This document shows, piece after piece, positions 52,114 to 60,418 of a DNA stretch of 64,000 nt (position 1 is the stretch's first letter; each line of letters opens with the position of its first letter). The position numbers and the translations under genes were made by a program. Origin of the DNA: CAYPEL01 sp036479985. Its GTDB lineage: Bacteria > Pseudomonadota > Gammaproteobacteria > DSM-19610. Below the pieces are notes generated by a model. It did no database searches. It was not told where the DNA came from and worked only from the letters and a program-made list of their open reading frames with translations. Location: NCBI GenBank assembly GCA_965224815.1, contig CBDDAF010000003.1, positions 2,170,001-2,234,000 on the forward strand, written 5' to 3'.

Positions 52114-53532
52114 TCAATAACGATAATGATCCGGCTTGTACGGCCCATCGACCTTGATGCCCAAATAGTCAGCCTGTGCCTGGGTCATCTTCGTCAGATT
52201 GACGCCAATTTTTTCCAGATGCAGCCGTGCAACTTTTTCATCCAGCGTTTTTGGCAACACATATACTTCGTTTTTGTAGTCAGCCGTGTTGTTGAACAGT
52301 TCCAGTTGAGCCATCACCTGGTTAGTGAAGGATGCTGACATGACAAAGCTCGGATGGCCAGTCGCGCAACCCAGGTTTACCAGGCGGCCTTTGGCCAGCA
52401 CAATGATTTTTTTGCCGTCTGGAAATATAACGTGGTCCACTTGGGGTTTGATTTCTTCCCACTGGTATTTTTCCAATGAAGCAATATTGATTTCAGAATC
52501 GAAGTGGCCAATGTTGCAGACAATAGATTCATCTTTCATGGCTACCATGTGGTCGTGGTCGATCACATTCACGTTGCCGGTGGTAGTGACAAAAATATCA
52601 CCCTGGCTGGCAGCATCATCCATTTTAACGACGCGATAACCTTCCATCGCCGCCTGTAAGGCACAGATGGGATCGATTTCAGTGACCATGACAGTTGCAC
52701 CCATGCCGCGGAACGCCTGTGCACAACCCTTGCCGACATCGCCATAACCCAGCACCACGCAGACCTTACCGGCAATCATGACATCCGTTGCACGCTTAAT
52801 ACCGTCGAGCAGTGATTCGCGGCAACCATACAGGTTATCAAACTTGGACTTGGTGACCGAGTCATTGACGTTCATGGCAGGGAAGAGTAATTCGCCCGCT
52901 TCCATCATCTGGTACAGGCGGTGTACACCGGTCGTGGTTTCTTCAGTGACACCCCTGATGCTGTCGGCCATCTTTTGCCATTTGCCGGGTTCGTTTTCCA
53001 GCGTGCGGCGCAGTACGTCCAGAATGGCTACCCATTCCTCGTTATCATCCGCTTTAGCATCCGGTACTTTACTGGCTTTTTCAAATTCAACGCCTTTATG
53101 AACCAGCAGGGTAGCGTCACCGCCATCATCGAGAATCATGTTGGGCATTCCACCGTCTGGCCAGTTCAGTGCCTGTTCGGTACACCACCAATATTCCTCG
53201 ATGCTCTCGCCTTTCCATGCATAGACTGGAACCCCACTGGCAGCAATTGCTGCAGCGGCGTGATCCTGAGTGGAATAAATATTACAGGAGGCCCAGCGCA
53301 GTTCGGCACCCAGATCTGCGAGGGTTTCGATCAATACAGCGGTCTGGATGGTCATGTGCAGGCTGCCAGTAATACGCGCGCCTTTAAGGGGATTCTTGCC
53401 AGCGTATTCTTCACGCAGCGCCATCAAGCCGGGCATCTCGCTCTCGGCAATAGCGATTTCCTTGCGGCCCCAGTCGGCCAGCGTGATATCTGCAACTTTA
53501 TAATCGGAATTTGTATCTAGAACGGCACTCAT
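52114..53532 (-). CDS. ahcY: Adenosylhomocysteinase
   Basis: The 472-residue enzyme hydrolyses SAH to adenosine and homocysteine, relieving product inhibition of methyltransferases. The NAD-binding motif VVLGYGDVGKGCA, the GCRESLLDGIKRATD segment and the C-terminal DGPYKPDHYRY are hallmark features. Length and the internal insertion around residues 150-190 match the proteobacterial type. An SAH riboswitch precedes it, so expression should rise when SAH accumulates. Confidence 0.98.
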   Translation of the reverse strand: MSAVLDTNSDYKVADITLADWGRKEIAIAESEMPGLMALREEYAGKNPLKGARITGSLHMTIQTAVLIETLADLGAELRWASCNIYSTQDHAAAAIAASGVPVYAWKGESIEEYWWCTEQALNWPDGGMPNMILDDGGDATLLVHKGVEFEKASKVPDAKADDNEEWVAILDVLRRTLENEPGKWQKMADSIRGVTEETTTGVHRLYQMMEAGELLFPAMNVNDSVTKSKFDNLYGCRESLLDGIKRATDVMIAGKVCVVLGYGDVGKGCAQAFRGMGATVMVTEIDPICALQAAMEGYRVVKMDDAASQGDIFVTTTGNVNVIDHDHMVAMKDESIVCNIGHFDSEINIASLEKYQWEEIKPQVDHVIFPDGKKIIVLAKGRLVNLGCATGHPSFVMSASFTNQVMAQLELFNNTADYKNEVYVLPKTLDEKVARLHLEKIGVNLTKMTQAQADYLGIKVDGPYKPDHYRY

Positions 53533-53554
53533 GCTTCATCTCCAAAAATCTAAA

Positions 53555-53628
53555 GATGAGCGCCGTTGTTTTGAAAGCTGGTTTCGCCGAGCCTGACGGG
53601 TAATCCCGCTGCAGCGCCCCTCGGAGAA
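53555..53628 (-). promoter_or_regulatory. SAH riboswitch upstream of ahcY
   Basis: On the minus strand the leader contains CTCCGAGGGGCGCTGCAGC, then CGGG-ATTA-CCCG, then GTCAGGCTCGGC and further on AACGGCGCTC. CCGAG and CTCGG form P1, the CGGG hairpin forms P2, and the GGCGCT of the late segment can pair with the early GGCGCT through four GC pairs as the pseudoknot. This is the layout of the S-adenosylhomocysteine aptamer known upstream of ahcY in Proteobacteria. The pseudoknot ends about 20 bases from the start codon, so binding should free translation. Confidence 0.88.
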
Positions 53629-53676
53629 CACAGCTTGTTGAACCGGGACTTAGTTCCGATTCCTTTAATCTAGACA

Positions 53677-53685
53677 ATTATAGCA
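53677..53685 (-). promoter_or_regulatory. Extended -10 promoter for ahcY leader
   Basis: The minus strand reads TGCTATAAT, an extended -10 element with consensus TATAAT (complement of 53677-53682). It lies about 50 bp before the riboswitch. No strong -35 box is visible, which is usual for extended -10 promoters. Confidence 0.6.
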
Positions 53686-53738
53686 AATTTAGTCTAACTT
53701 GGGTCAGATCCTAATTTGTTACTGGTTATTAGGGAAAA

Positions 53739-54917
53739 CTACACGACCTTAGCAGTATTTTTAACTCCTGCGGCTTCGCGCAGTGCGTCTGCACGATCGG
53801 TCTTTTCCCAGCTAAAGCCGTCTTCTTCGCGGCCAAAGTGACCGTAGGCAGCGGTCTTTTTATAAACCGGTTGCAGCAGGTCAAGCATGGTGACCATGCC
53901 GCGCGGACGCAGGTCAAAATGTTCACGCACCAAAGCCACTAGCTTGTCCTCGTCGATGACCCCTGTACCAAATGTATTAATGCTGATGGAGGTAGGTTCG
54001 GCGACCCCGATCGCATAAGAAATCTGGATTTCACAGCGCTCAGCTAACCCGGCAGCGACAATATTCTTGGCAACATAGCGGCCGGCATAGGCCGCAGAGC
54101 GATCCACCTTGGACGGGTCTTTGCCCGAGAATGCCCCTCCGCCGTGACGCGCCATACCGCCGTAAGTGTCGACAATAATTTTACGGCCGGTCAGGCCACA
54201 GTCACCCACAGGTCCGCCGATTACGAAACGCCCAGTCGGGTTAATTAAGTATTTGGTTTCTTTGTGTATCCAGTCAGTGGGTAATACAGGCTTAATAATT
54301 TCGTCCATCACCGCTTCATGCAACTCTGTCTGAGAGATAGACGGATCGTGTTGAGTCGATAGCACAATCGCATCAATGGCGACGGGTTTGCCGTCCTGGT
54401 AGCGGAACGTCAGCTGGCTTTTGGCATCCGGCCGTAACCACGGCAGTGTACCGTTCTTGCGAACTTCGGCCTGGCGCTTGACCAGGCGGTGTGCATAGGT
54501 GATCGGTGCCGGCATCAACACTTCGGTTTCATTACTGGCGTAACCAAACATCAGTCCCTGATCGCCAGCCCCTTGTTCGTGGCCTTCGGATTCGTCGACA
54601 CCCATGGCAATATCCGGTGATTGTTTACCGATGCCGTTGATGACAGCGCAGGATTCCCAGTCAAAGCCCATCTCTGAACTGTTGTAACCGATCTCTTTAA
54701 CGGTCTCGCGGACAATAGCTTCGATGTCGACCCATGCCGAGGTAGTTATTTCGCCGGCAACCAGGGCCATGCCTGTTTTGACCAGCGTCTCGCAGGCCAC
54801 ACGTGCTGATGTATCTTGCTCAAGAATGGCATCGAGAATGGCGTCCGAAATCTGGTCAGAGACTTTGTCCGGGTGGCCTTCAGATACAGATTCAGATGTA
54901 AATATAAATTCACTCAT
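53739..54917 (-). CDS. metK: S-adenosylmethionine synthetase
   Basis: The start at the ATG complementary to 54915-54917 gives 392 residues beginning MSEFIFTSESVSEGHPDKV. An ATG nine bases upstream lies one base from the GAGGAG site and is disfavoured. The methionine-binding GHPDK, the ATP P-loop-like GGGAFSGKD and GAGDQGLMFGYA are intact. It condenses ATP and methionine to SAM. Its leader has a promoter, structured RNA and an intrinsic terminator (54938-55086), which suggests attenuation. Confidence 0.97.
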   Translation of the reverse strand: MSEFIFTSESVSEGHPDKVSDQISDAILDAILEQDTSARVACETLVKTGMALVAGEITTSAWVDIEAIVRETVKEIGYNSSEMGFDWESCAVINGIGKQSPDIAMGVDESEGHEQGAGDQGLMFGYASNETEVLMPAPITYAHRLVKRQAEVRKNGTLPWLRPDAKSQLTFRYQDGKPVAIDAIVLSTQHDPSISQTELHEAVMDEIIKPVLPTDWIHKETKYLINPTGRFVIGGPVGDCGLTGRKIIVDTYGGMARHGGGAFSGKDPSKVDRSAAYAGRYVAKNIVAAGLAERCEIQISYAIGVAEPTSISINTFGTGVIDEDKLVALVREHFDLRPRGMVTMLDLLQPVYKKTAAYGHFGREEDGFSWEKTDRADALREAAGVKNTAKVV

Positions 54918-54937
54918 TTTAGTCATGCTCCTCACCC

Positions 54938-55051
54938 AATAAAAAACCCGCAGAAGCGGGGCTCCAGCGGGTTTGCAAATTCAATATTTGAAGACTCGCT
55001 TTAGCCGTTTTTTTATAGCGCCCGCAATCTGATTTCAAATCAGCGCTGTAG
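54938..55051 (-). promoter_or_regulatory. Structured metK leader ending in an intrinsic terminator
   Basis: Downstream of the promoter, the minus strand can fold CTGATTTGAAATCAG inside AGCGC-GCGCT. It then carries a second AT-rich hairpin and a strong terminator. The terminator arms AAACCCGCTGGAGC and GCTTCTGCGGGTTT (complement of 54944-54974) pair over 14 positions with one mismatch and are followed by TTTTTTATT. GCGGG in the first structure (complement of 55021-55025) can also pair with CCCGC of the terminator, a possible antiterminator. The terminator ends about 20 bases before metK. No known SAM riboswitch class was recognised. Confidence 0.65.
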
Positions 55052-55057
55052 AGTTGA

Positions 55058-55086
55058 ATTGTAAGCAGTCGATAGCGCCAAGTCAA
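55058..55086 (-). promoter_or_regulatory. Sigma-70 promoter of metK
   Basis: On the minus strand TTGACT (complement of 55081-55086) and TACAAT (complement of 55058-55063) are 17 bp apart. The predicted transcript has a leader of about 130 bases before metK. Confidence 0.75.
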
Positions 55087-55164
55087 AACGAGTCAGCGAA
55101 TTAACAGCGCTTGAGTTACACTCTGCAAATCGTAAATAAGCATGATTGAAGCAGGAGTAGAGTA

Positions 55165-55728
55165 ATGGTCTCACTGGAAACCCCGGCCTGCGATTTTGGC
55201 CTGTCGGCAATAGAATTTGAGCTGCCAGGTGTGGATGGCAATCTTTGGACGCTGGATAAGTGCCGTGGTGACAAGGGTTTACTGGTGATGTTTATTTGTA
55301 ATCATTGCCCCTACGTCAAAGCCATTCTCGATCGCCTGGTACGTGATACGTCGGAATTGCAGCAATTCGGTATAAACAGTGTGGCTATCATGTCCAATGA
55401 TCCGACCGATTACCCGGAAGATTCATTTGAAAATATGCGGAAAATTTCCACTGATAATGCCTTTCCATTTCCTTATTTGATGGATGAAAGTCAGTCAGTA
55501 GCAAAAGCATACGGTGCCGTGTGTACACCGGATTTTTTTGGCTATAACGCTGATTTACATCTGCAATTTCGTGGCCGTCTGGACGCTAGCCGTAAAGCAG
55601 CGGCACCAGCGGATGCGCGTCGTGATCTGTTTGAAGGTATGCAACAGGTTGCAAACACCGGTAAGGATCCAAAAGAACAGATTCCCAGTATGGGATGCTC
55701 TATAAAGTGGAAAGAAGCAGAAGCCTGA
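55165..55728 (+). CDS. Thioredoxin-fold AhpC/TSA-family protein
   Basis: The 187-residue protein has a thioredoxin-like domain with the CXXC motif Cys-Asn-His-Cys in FICNHCPYVKA (near residues 50-60), preceded by the peroxiredoxin-like DKCRGDKGLLVMF strand. The TPDFFGYNADLHLQFRGRLD segment contains the cis-proline. It probably acts as a thiol-disulfide or peroxide-linked reductase in the cytoplasm, since no signal peptide is seen. It diverges from metK and has no operon partner. Substrate unknown. Confidence 0.85.
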   Translation: MVSLETPACDFGLSAIEFELPGVDGNLWTLDKCRGDKGLLVMFICNHCPYVKAILDRLVRDTSELQQFGINSVAIMSNDPTDYPEDSFENMRKISTDNAFPFPYLMDESQSVAKAYGAVCTPDFFGYNADLHLQFRGRLDASRKAAAPADARRDLFEGMQQVANTGKDPKEQIPSMGCSIKWKEAEA

Positions 55729-55930
55729 AACACAGTATCGTCAATAAGTCGTCGTCTGCCTAAATCAACAGTTGCCGAAAGGGCTCATCTGTTGGAGAAT
55801 GGCGCGCTCGATTAAAGCCGCAGAATGGGTTCAGGGTTAACCAATGCGGTATCGGGATTTTTGTTAACACAGGACGGTGTTTAGTCCCTGTGAAACAACA
55901 CCTGAAGCACCAATGAAATTCTGACAGTCG

Positions 55931-55966
55931 CGCCGCTTTCAAAAAAGCAGCGGCGGCTGCGCTGCT
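55931..55966 (+). other. Overlapping alternative hairpins in the tkt leader
   Basis: CGCCGCT (55931-55937) pairs perfectly with AGCGGCG (55949-55955), while AGCAGCG (55946-55952) pairs perfectly with CGCTGCT (55960-55966). The two stems share bases and exclude each other. The rest of the 286 bp gap before tkt shows no gene and no recognised riboswitch. Confidence 0.45.
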
Positions 55967-56014
55967 GCTGAAAAAGCGCAGAAAACTATTTATCAAAACA
56001 ATCAGGAGAGTCCT

Positions 56015-58015
56015 ATGGCCTCGCGTAAAGACCTTGCCAATGCAATCCGTGCGCTCAGTATGGATGGGGTTCAACAAGCAAATTCTGGTCACCCGGGTGC
56101 ACCAATGGGTATGGCCGACATAGCCGAAGTGTTATGGAATGATTTCATGCAGCACAATCCTAAAAATCCGGATTGGGCTGATCGTGACCGGTTCGTTCTG
56201 TCTAACGGTCACGGGTCCATGCTGATTTATTCCCTGTTGCACCTGACCGGCTATGACATGCCAATGGAAGAATTAAAGAACTTCCGTAAGTTACATTCAA
56301 AAACACCGGGACATCCTGAATACGGATATGCGCCAGGTATAGAGACCACCACTGGGCCGCTAGGCCAGGGTATTTCCAATGCGGTTGGTATGGCACTGGC
56401 AGAAAAGGTTTTGGGTGAGCAGTTCAATAAAGACGGCCATGAGATTGTTGACCATAATACCTACGTATTTTTAGGTGATGGCTGTTTAATGGAAGGCATT
56501 TCTCACGAAGCTTGTTCATTTGCTGGCACCCTGGGTCTGGGTAAACTGATTGCCGTTTACGATGACAATAATATTTCAATTGATGGCAACATTGACGGTT
56601 GGTTTGGAGACGATACACCCAAGCGTTTTGATGCCTACGGTTGGCATGTCATCCCTAATGTTGATGGCCATGATGCGGATGCTGTAAAAGCTGCGATCAC
56701 AAAAGCAGTGGCAGAGACCGGTAAACCGAGTTTGATTTGTTGTAAAACAGTGATCGGAAAAGGTGCGCCCAATAAAGAGGGTGGCCATAATGTTCATGGT
56801 GAAGCGCTGGGTGAAGAAGAAGTTGCCGCAACCCGTAAAAATATTGGTTGGTCACATCCACCCTTCACAATTCCGGATGATATCTATAGTGGCTGGGACG
56901 CGAAAGATAAAGGTGCGGCTGCTGAAAAGAGCTGGAATGACAAGTTCGCAGCTTACAAAAAAGCATTTCCAAAAGAAGCTGCTGAGTTTGCTCGTAGAAT
57001 GGCAGGCGAATTACCTGCTAACTGGGAAGCAGAAACACAAAAATTTATTTCAGCTGTTAACGACAAGGCCGAGTCGCCCGCTACTCGCGCTGCATCAAAA
57101 GGTGCTTTGAACGGTTACGCACCGATGCTGCCAGAATTTCTGGGCGGTTCAGCTGACCTGACGCCGTCCAATAACACCTTGCATGCTACCAGCGTGCGTA
57201 TTAATGATGACAACGGTTCCAGCAAAATGAATTTTGCCGGTAACTATCTATCCTACGGTGTGCGTGAGTTTGGTATGAGTGCCATCATGAACGGCATCAC
57301 GCTGCACGGTGGTTTTATACCTTACGGTGCAACCTTCCTGATGTTCTCGGAATACGCGCGTAACGCGTTACGTATGGCATCACTCATGAAGATCCAAAGT
57401 ATTTTTGTTTATACTCATGACTCGATTGGCTTAGGCGAAGACGGTCCTACGCATCAGGCTGTCGAACAGATTCCTACCCTGCGTATGATTCCTAATATGT
57501 CCGTTTGGCGTCCTTGCGACACACTGGAAACAGCCGTGGCCTGGAAGCATGCAGTTGAATACAAAGGTCCAAGTTGCCTGATTTTTTCTCGTCAGGGTCT
57601 ACCTTTCCAGAAACGTGATGCAGCAACGATTGCAAATGTCGCCAAGGGTGGTTACATCTTGCAGGATACTAAGGGTACTCCCGACGTTATTGTGATTGCC
57701 ACGGGTTCTGAAGTAGGAGTAGCTGTAGAAGCGGCCGCAGCGTCGGGTAAGAAAGTGCGCATTGTGTCCATGCCATCGGTCGATGTGTTCGAGCAGCAAG
57801 ACGATGCCTATAAAGAATCCGTATTGCCATCAGCAGTGACAGCACGCGTTGCTGTAGAAGCGGCCATCATGGATGGCTGGTGGAAGTACGTGGGTCTCAA
57901 GGGTACGGTCGTCGGTATGACAACCTTTGGCGAGTCTGCACCTGCTGGCAAGTTGTTTGAACATTTTGGCTTTACTGCAGATAACATTGCTAAAGCTATT
58001 AACAGCGTTGCCTGA
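56015..58015 (+). CDS. tkt: Transketolase
   Basis: The 666-residue TPP enzyme has the cofactor motif GDGCLMEGISHEAC, followed by YDDNNISIDG. The pyrimidine-binding domain has FGVREFGMSAIMNGI-type and EDGPTHQAVEQ segments, and the C-terminal domain is present. It interconverts sugar phosphates in the pentose phosphate and Calvin pathways. It leads the tkt-gap-pgk-pyk-fba cluster. SD AGGAG lies just before the ATG. Confidence 0.97.
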   Translation: MASRKDLANAIRALSMDGVQQANSGHPGAPMGMADIAEVLWNDFMQHNPKNPDWADRDRFVLSNGHGSMLIYSLLHLTGYDMPMEELKNFRKLHSKTPGHPEYGYAPGIETTTGPLGQGISNAVGMALAEKVLGEQFNKDGHEIVDHNTYVFLGDGCLMEGISHEACSFAGTLGLGKLIAVYDDNNISIDGNIDGWFGDDTPKRFDAYGWHVIPNVDGHDADAVKAAITKAVAETGKPSLICCKTVIGKGAPNKEGGHNVHGEALGEEEVAATRKNIGWSHPPFTIPDDIYSGWDAKDKGAAAEKSWNDKFAAYKKAFPKEAAEFARRMAGELPANWEAETQKFISAVNDKAESPATRAASKGALNGYAPMLPEFLGGSADLTPSNNTLHATSVRINDDNGSSKMNFAGNYLSYGVREFGMSAIMNGITLHGGFIPYGATFLMFSEYARNALRMASLMKIQSIFVYTHDSIGLGEDGPTHQAVEQIPTLRMIPNMSVWRPCDTLETAVAWKHAVEYKGPSCLIFSRQGLPFQKRDAATIANVAKGGYILQDTKGTPDVIVIATGSEVGVAVEAAAASGKKVRIVSMPSVDVFEQQDDAYKESVLPSAVTARVAVEAAIMDGWWKYVGLKGTVVGMTTFGESAPAGKLFEHFGFTADNIAKAINSVA

Positions 58016-58058
58016 AAACTTTTGTAGCGTCTGGTAATACCGGGCGAGTGACTACTTC

Positions 58059-58072
58059 GTATTTTATAAAAT
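58059..58072 (+). promoter_or_regulatory. Shared palindromic motif upstream of gap
   Basis: GTATTTTATAAAAT contains the 12 bp palindrome ATTTTATAAAAT and lies 18 bp before the gap start codon. The identical 14-mer occurs before pgk at 59201-59214. It could be a -10 region or a binding site. Confidence 0.5.
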
Positions 58073-58090
58073 GTGTTTGAGGAGAAAGAT

Positions 58091-59086
58091 ATGACAATTA
58101 AAGTCGGTATTAATGGCTTTGGCCGCATTGGCCGTATGGCATTCCGTGCCATCGCAAAAGATTTTAAAGATATCCAGGTTGTCGGTATTAATGACCTGCT
58201 GGATAATGATTATCTGGCCTACATGCTTAAGTACGATTCAGTGCATGGTAATTTCGACGGTGACATTTCTGTATCCGGCGATACCATGACCGTGAACGGT
58301 AACAAGATCCGTCTGACAGCCGAACGTGATCCAGCCGACTTGAAGTGGGGCGATGTCGGTGCGGATCTTATTATTGAATGCACAGGCTTCTTCCTGACGG
58401 AAGAAAGCTGTCAGAAGCACATTGCTGCGGGTGCCAAGAAAGTCGTTCAGAGTGCGCCGTCTAAAGACGGAACACCCATGTTTGTGTATGGCGTTAACCA
58501 TGAAACCTATGCCGGTCAGGCAATTGTTTCAGCAGCATCTTGTACCACCAACTGCCTGGCGCCAATTGCTAAGGTTGTCAATGATAACTGGGGTATCAAG
58601 CGTGGCTTGATGACCACTGTGCATGCTGCAACGGCGACTCAGAAAACTGTAGACGGTCCTTCCATGAAAGACTGGCGCGGTGGCCGTGGAATTCTGGAAA
58701 ACATTATTCCTTCATCAACCGGTGCAGCCAAAGCTGTGGGTGTGGTGTTACCGGAATTGAATGGCAAGCTGACGGGTATGGCTTTCCGGATCCCCACCTC
58801 TGATGTTTCAGTCGTTGACCTTACCGTTGAACTTGATAAAGCAGCCAAGTACGAAGATATCTGTGCGGCAATCAAAAAGGCATCCACAGGCTCAATGAAA
58901 GGCACGCTCGGATATACTGAAGACAAAGTGGTTTCGACCGATTTCCGTGGTTGTAGTCAATCATCTATTTTTGATGCCGGAGCTGGTATTGCGCTGGATG
59001 GCACCTTCGTCAAGCTGGTTTCATGGTACGACAACGAGTACGGTTATACCTGTAATATGCTGCGCTTTGTTCAGCATATTGCCTGA
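58091..59086 (+). CDS. gap: Glyceraldehyde-3-phosphate dehydrogenase, type I
   Basis: The start at 58091 follows GAGGAG by six bases and gives 331 residues. The Rossmann motif INGFGRIGR is at 7-15 and the catalytic Cys151 in SAASCTTNCLAP is intact. Asp35 in GINDLLD suggests NAD rather than NADP preference. It converts glyceraldehyde-3-phosphate to 1,3-bisphosphoglycerate. In Pseudomonas epd (erythrose-4-phosphate dehydrogenase) sits in this place, but the sequence here reads as a typical GAPDH. Confidence 0.95.
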   Translation: MTIKVGINGFGRIGRMAFRAIAKDFKDIQVVGINDLLDNDYLAYMLKYDSVHGNFDGDISVSGDTMTVNGNKIRLTAERDPADLKWGDVGADLIIECTGFFLTEESCQKHIAAGAKKVVQSAPSKDGTPMFVYGVNHETYAGQAIVSAASCTTNCLAPIAKVVNDNWGIKRGLMTTVHAATATQKTVDGPSMKDWRGGRGILENIIPSSTGAAKAVGVVLPELNGKLTGMAFRIPTSDVSVVDLTVELDKAAKYEDICAAIKKASTGSMKGTLGYTEDKVVSTDFRGCSQSSIFDAGAGIALDGTFVKLVSWYDNEYGYTCNMLRFVQHIA

Positions 59087-59126
59087 TCAGCAGATCGATT
59101 GTTTTGCAGTAGTTAAGTATGAAACT

Positions 59127-59156
59127 CCCAGCCCGGTTTTCCGGGCGGGTGTTTTT
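59127..59156 (+). terminator. Intrinsic terminator between gap and pgk
   Basis: CCC-A-GCCCGG and CCGGGC-GGG form a stem with one bulge around TTTT, followed by TGTTTTT. It lies 41 bp after the gap stop, so pgk probably has its own promoter or is only partly read through. Confidence 0.75.
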
Positions 59157-59200
59157 AAACGAGTAGTAGGGTTTGTTAAGTCGTGAAGATTTACCAAACT

Positions 59201-59214
59201 GTATTTTATAAAAT
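59201..59214 (+). promoter_or_regulatory. Shared palindromic motif upstream of pgk
   Basis: GTATTTTATAAAAT, identical to the motif before gap, lies 15 bp before the pgk start codon and after the gap terminator. This supports a local promoter or a common regulator for both genes. Confidence 0.5.
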
Positions 59215-59229
59215 TTCTCAGGAGTTGTT

Positions 59230-60408
59230 ATGTCCTTCATCAAGCTGACTGATCTCGATCTTGCCGGCAAGCGCGTATTGATCCGTGCAGATCTCAATGT
59301 TCCAGTCAAAGATGGAAAAGTGACCTCCGATGCGCGAATAACCGCATCCATGCCGACAGTTGAGCATTGTATGAAAGCTGGCGCTAAAGTCATGGTGATG
59401 TCACATCGAGGCCGTCCAGAAGAAGGTGTGGCCGATGAAGAAAATTCGCTGCAGCCTATTGCCGATACAATGTCGGCCAAGCTAGGTACTACCGTTGCAC
59501 TGGTTAAAAATTATCTGGAAACGCCGCCCCACATTGCTGATGGTGGTGTTGTATTACTGGAGAATGTGCGCTTCAACAAGGGCGAGAAAAAAGACGACGA
59601 AGCATTGGCTAAAAAATACGCTGGCCTGTGCGATATCTATGTAATGGATGCTTTTGGAACAGCTCACCGCGCCCAGGCTTCTACTCACGGCGCAGGTAAA
59701 TTTGCACCAACGGCCTGTGCTGGATTGTTGCTATCCAGTGAACTGGATTCTCTGAACAAAGCATTGGCTGACCCTGCGCGGCCAATGGTAGCGATTGTCG
59801 GTGGTTCAAAGGTGTCTACCAAGTTGACGGTGCTGGAAGCCCTGTCAGAAAAAGTTGATCAATTGGTCGTCGGTGGTGGCATTGCCAACACTTTTCTGAA
59901 AGCAACCGGCAAAAATGTGGGTAAGTCATTATGCGAAGATGATCTGGTCGATACGGCTAATAAATTAATCGATAAAATGGCCGCACGCGGTGCCAGTATT
60001 CCAATCGCCGTCGATGTGGTTTGCGGCAAGAAATTTGATGAAAACGAACCTGCTGTCTTAAAGGATGCCGGTGATGTTGTAGACGACGATATGATTTTTG
60101 ATATTGGTCCAAAATCAGCAGAAGAATTGGCTGAGATAATCAATAAGGCCGGTACCATCATCTGGAACGGTCCGGTAGGTGTGTTCGAATTCGATCAGTT
60201 TGGCGAAGGCACTAAAACAGTTGCAATGGCGATCGCCAATGCCAAAGGATTTAGCCTTGCAGGCGGTGGTGACACTATTGCGGCGATTCAGAAATATAAT
60301 ATTTATGACAAGATTTCCTATATCTCTACAGCGGGCGGTGCTTTCCTTGAGTTTCTCGAAGGTAAGACACTACCGGCAGTAGCCATGCTGGAGGATCGGG
60401 CCAAATAA
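59230..60408 (+). CDS. pgk: Phosphoglycerate kinase
   Basis: The 392-residue enzyme has the N-terminal RADLNVPVKDG, the SHRGRP substrate loop, and a C-terminal nucleotide domain with GGDTIAAI. It makes ATP from 1,3-bisphosphoglycerate or runs backwards in carbon fixation. pyk begins ten bases after its stop. Confidence 0.97.
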   Translation: MSFIKLTDLDLAGKRVLIRADLNVPVKDGKVTSDARITASMPTVEHCMKAGAKVMVMSHRGRPEEGVADEENSLQPIADTMSAKLGTTVALVKNYLETPPHIADGGVVLLENVRFNKGEKKDDEALAKKYAGLCDIYVMDAFGTAHRAQASTHGAGKFAPTACAGLLLSSELDSLNKALADPARPMVAIVGGSKVSTKLTVLEALSEKVDQLVVGGGIANTFLKATGKNVGKSLCEDDLVDTANKLIDKMAARGASIPIAVDVVCGKKFDENEPAVLKDAGDVVDDDMIFDIGPKSAEELAEIINKAGTIIWNGPVGVFEFDQFGEGTKTVAMAIANAKGFSLAGGGDTIAAIQKYNIYDKISYISTAGGAFLEFLEGKTLPAVAMLEDRAK

Positions 60409-60418
60409 GCCGACCATT

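Noticed and set aside
52921..53520. 199-residue open frame antisense to ahcY
   Set aside because: It follows the complement of conserved ahcY codons and shows no independent features.
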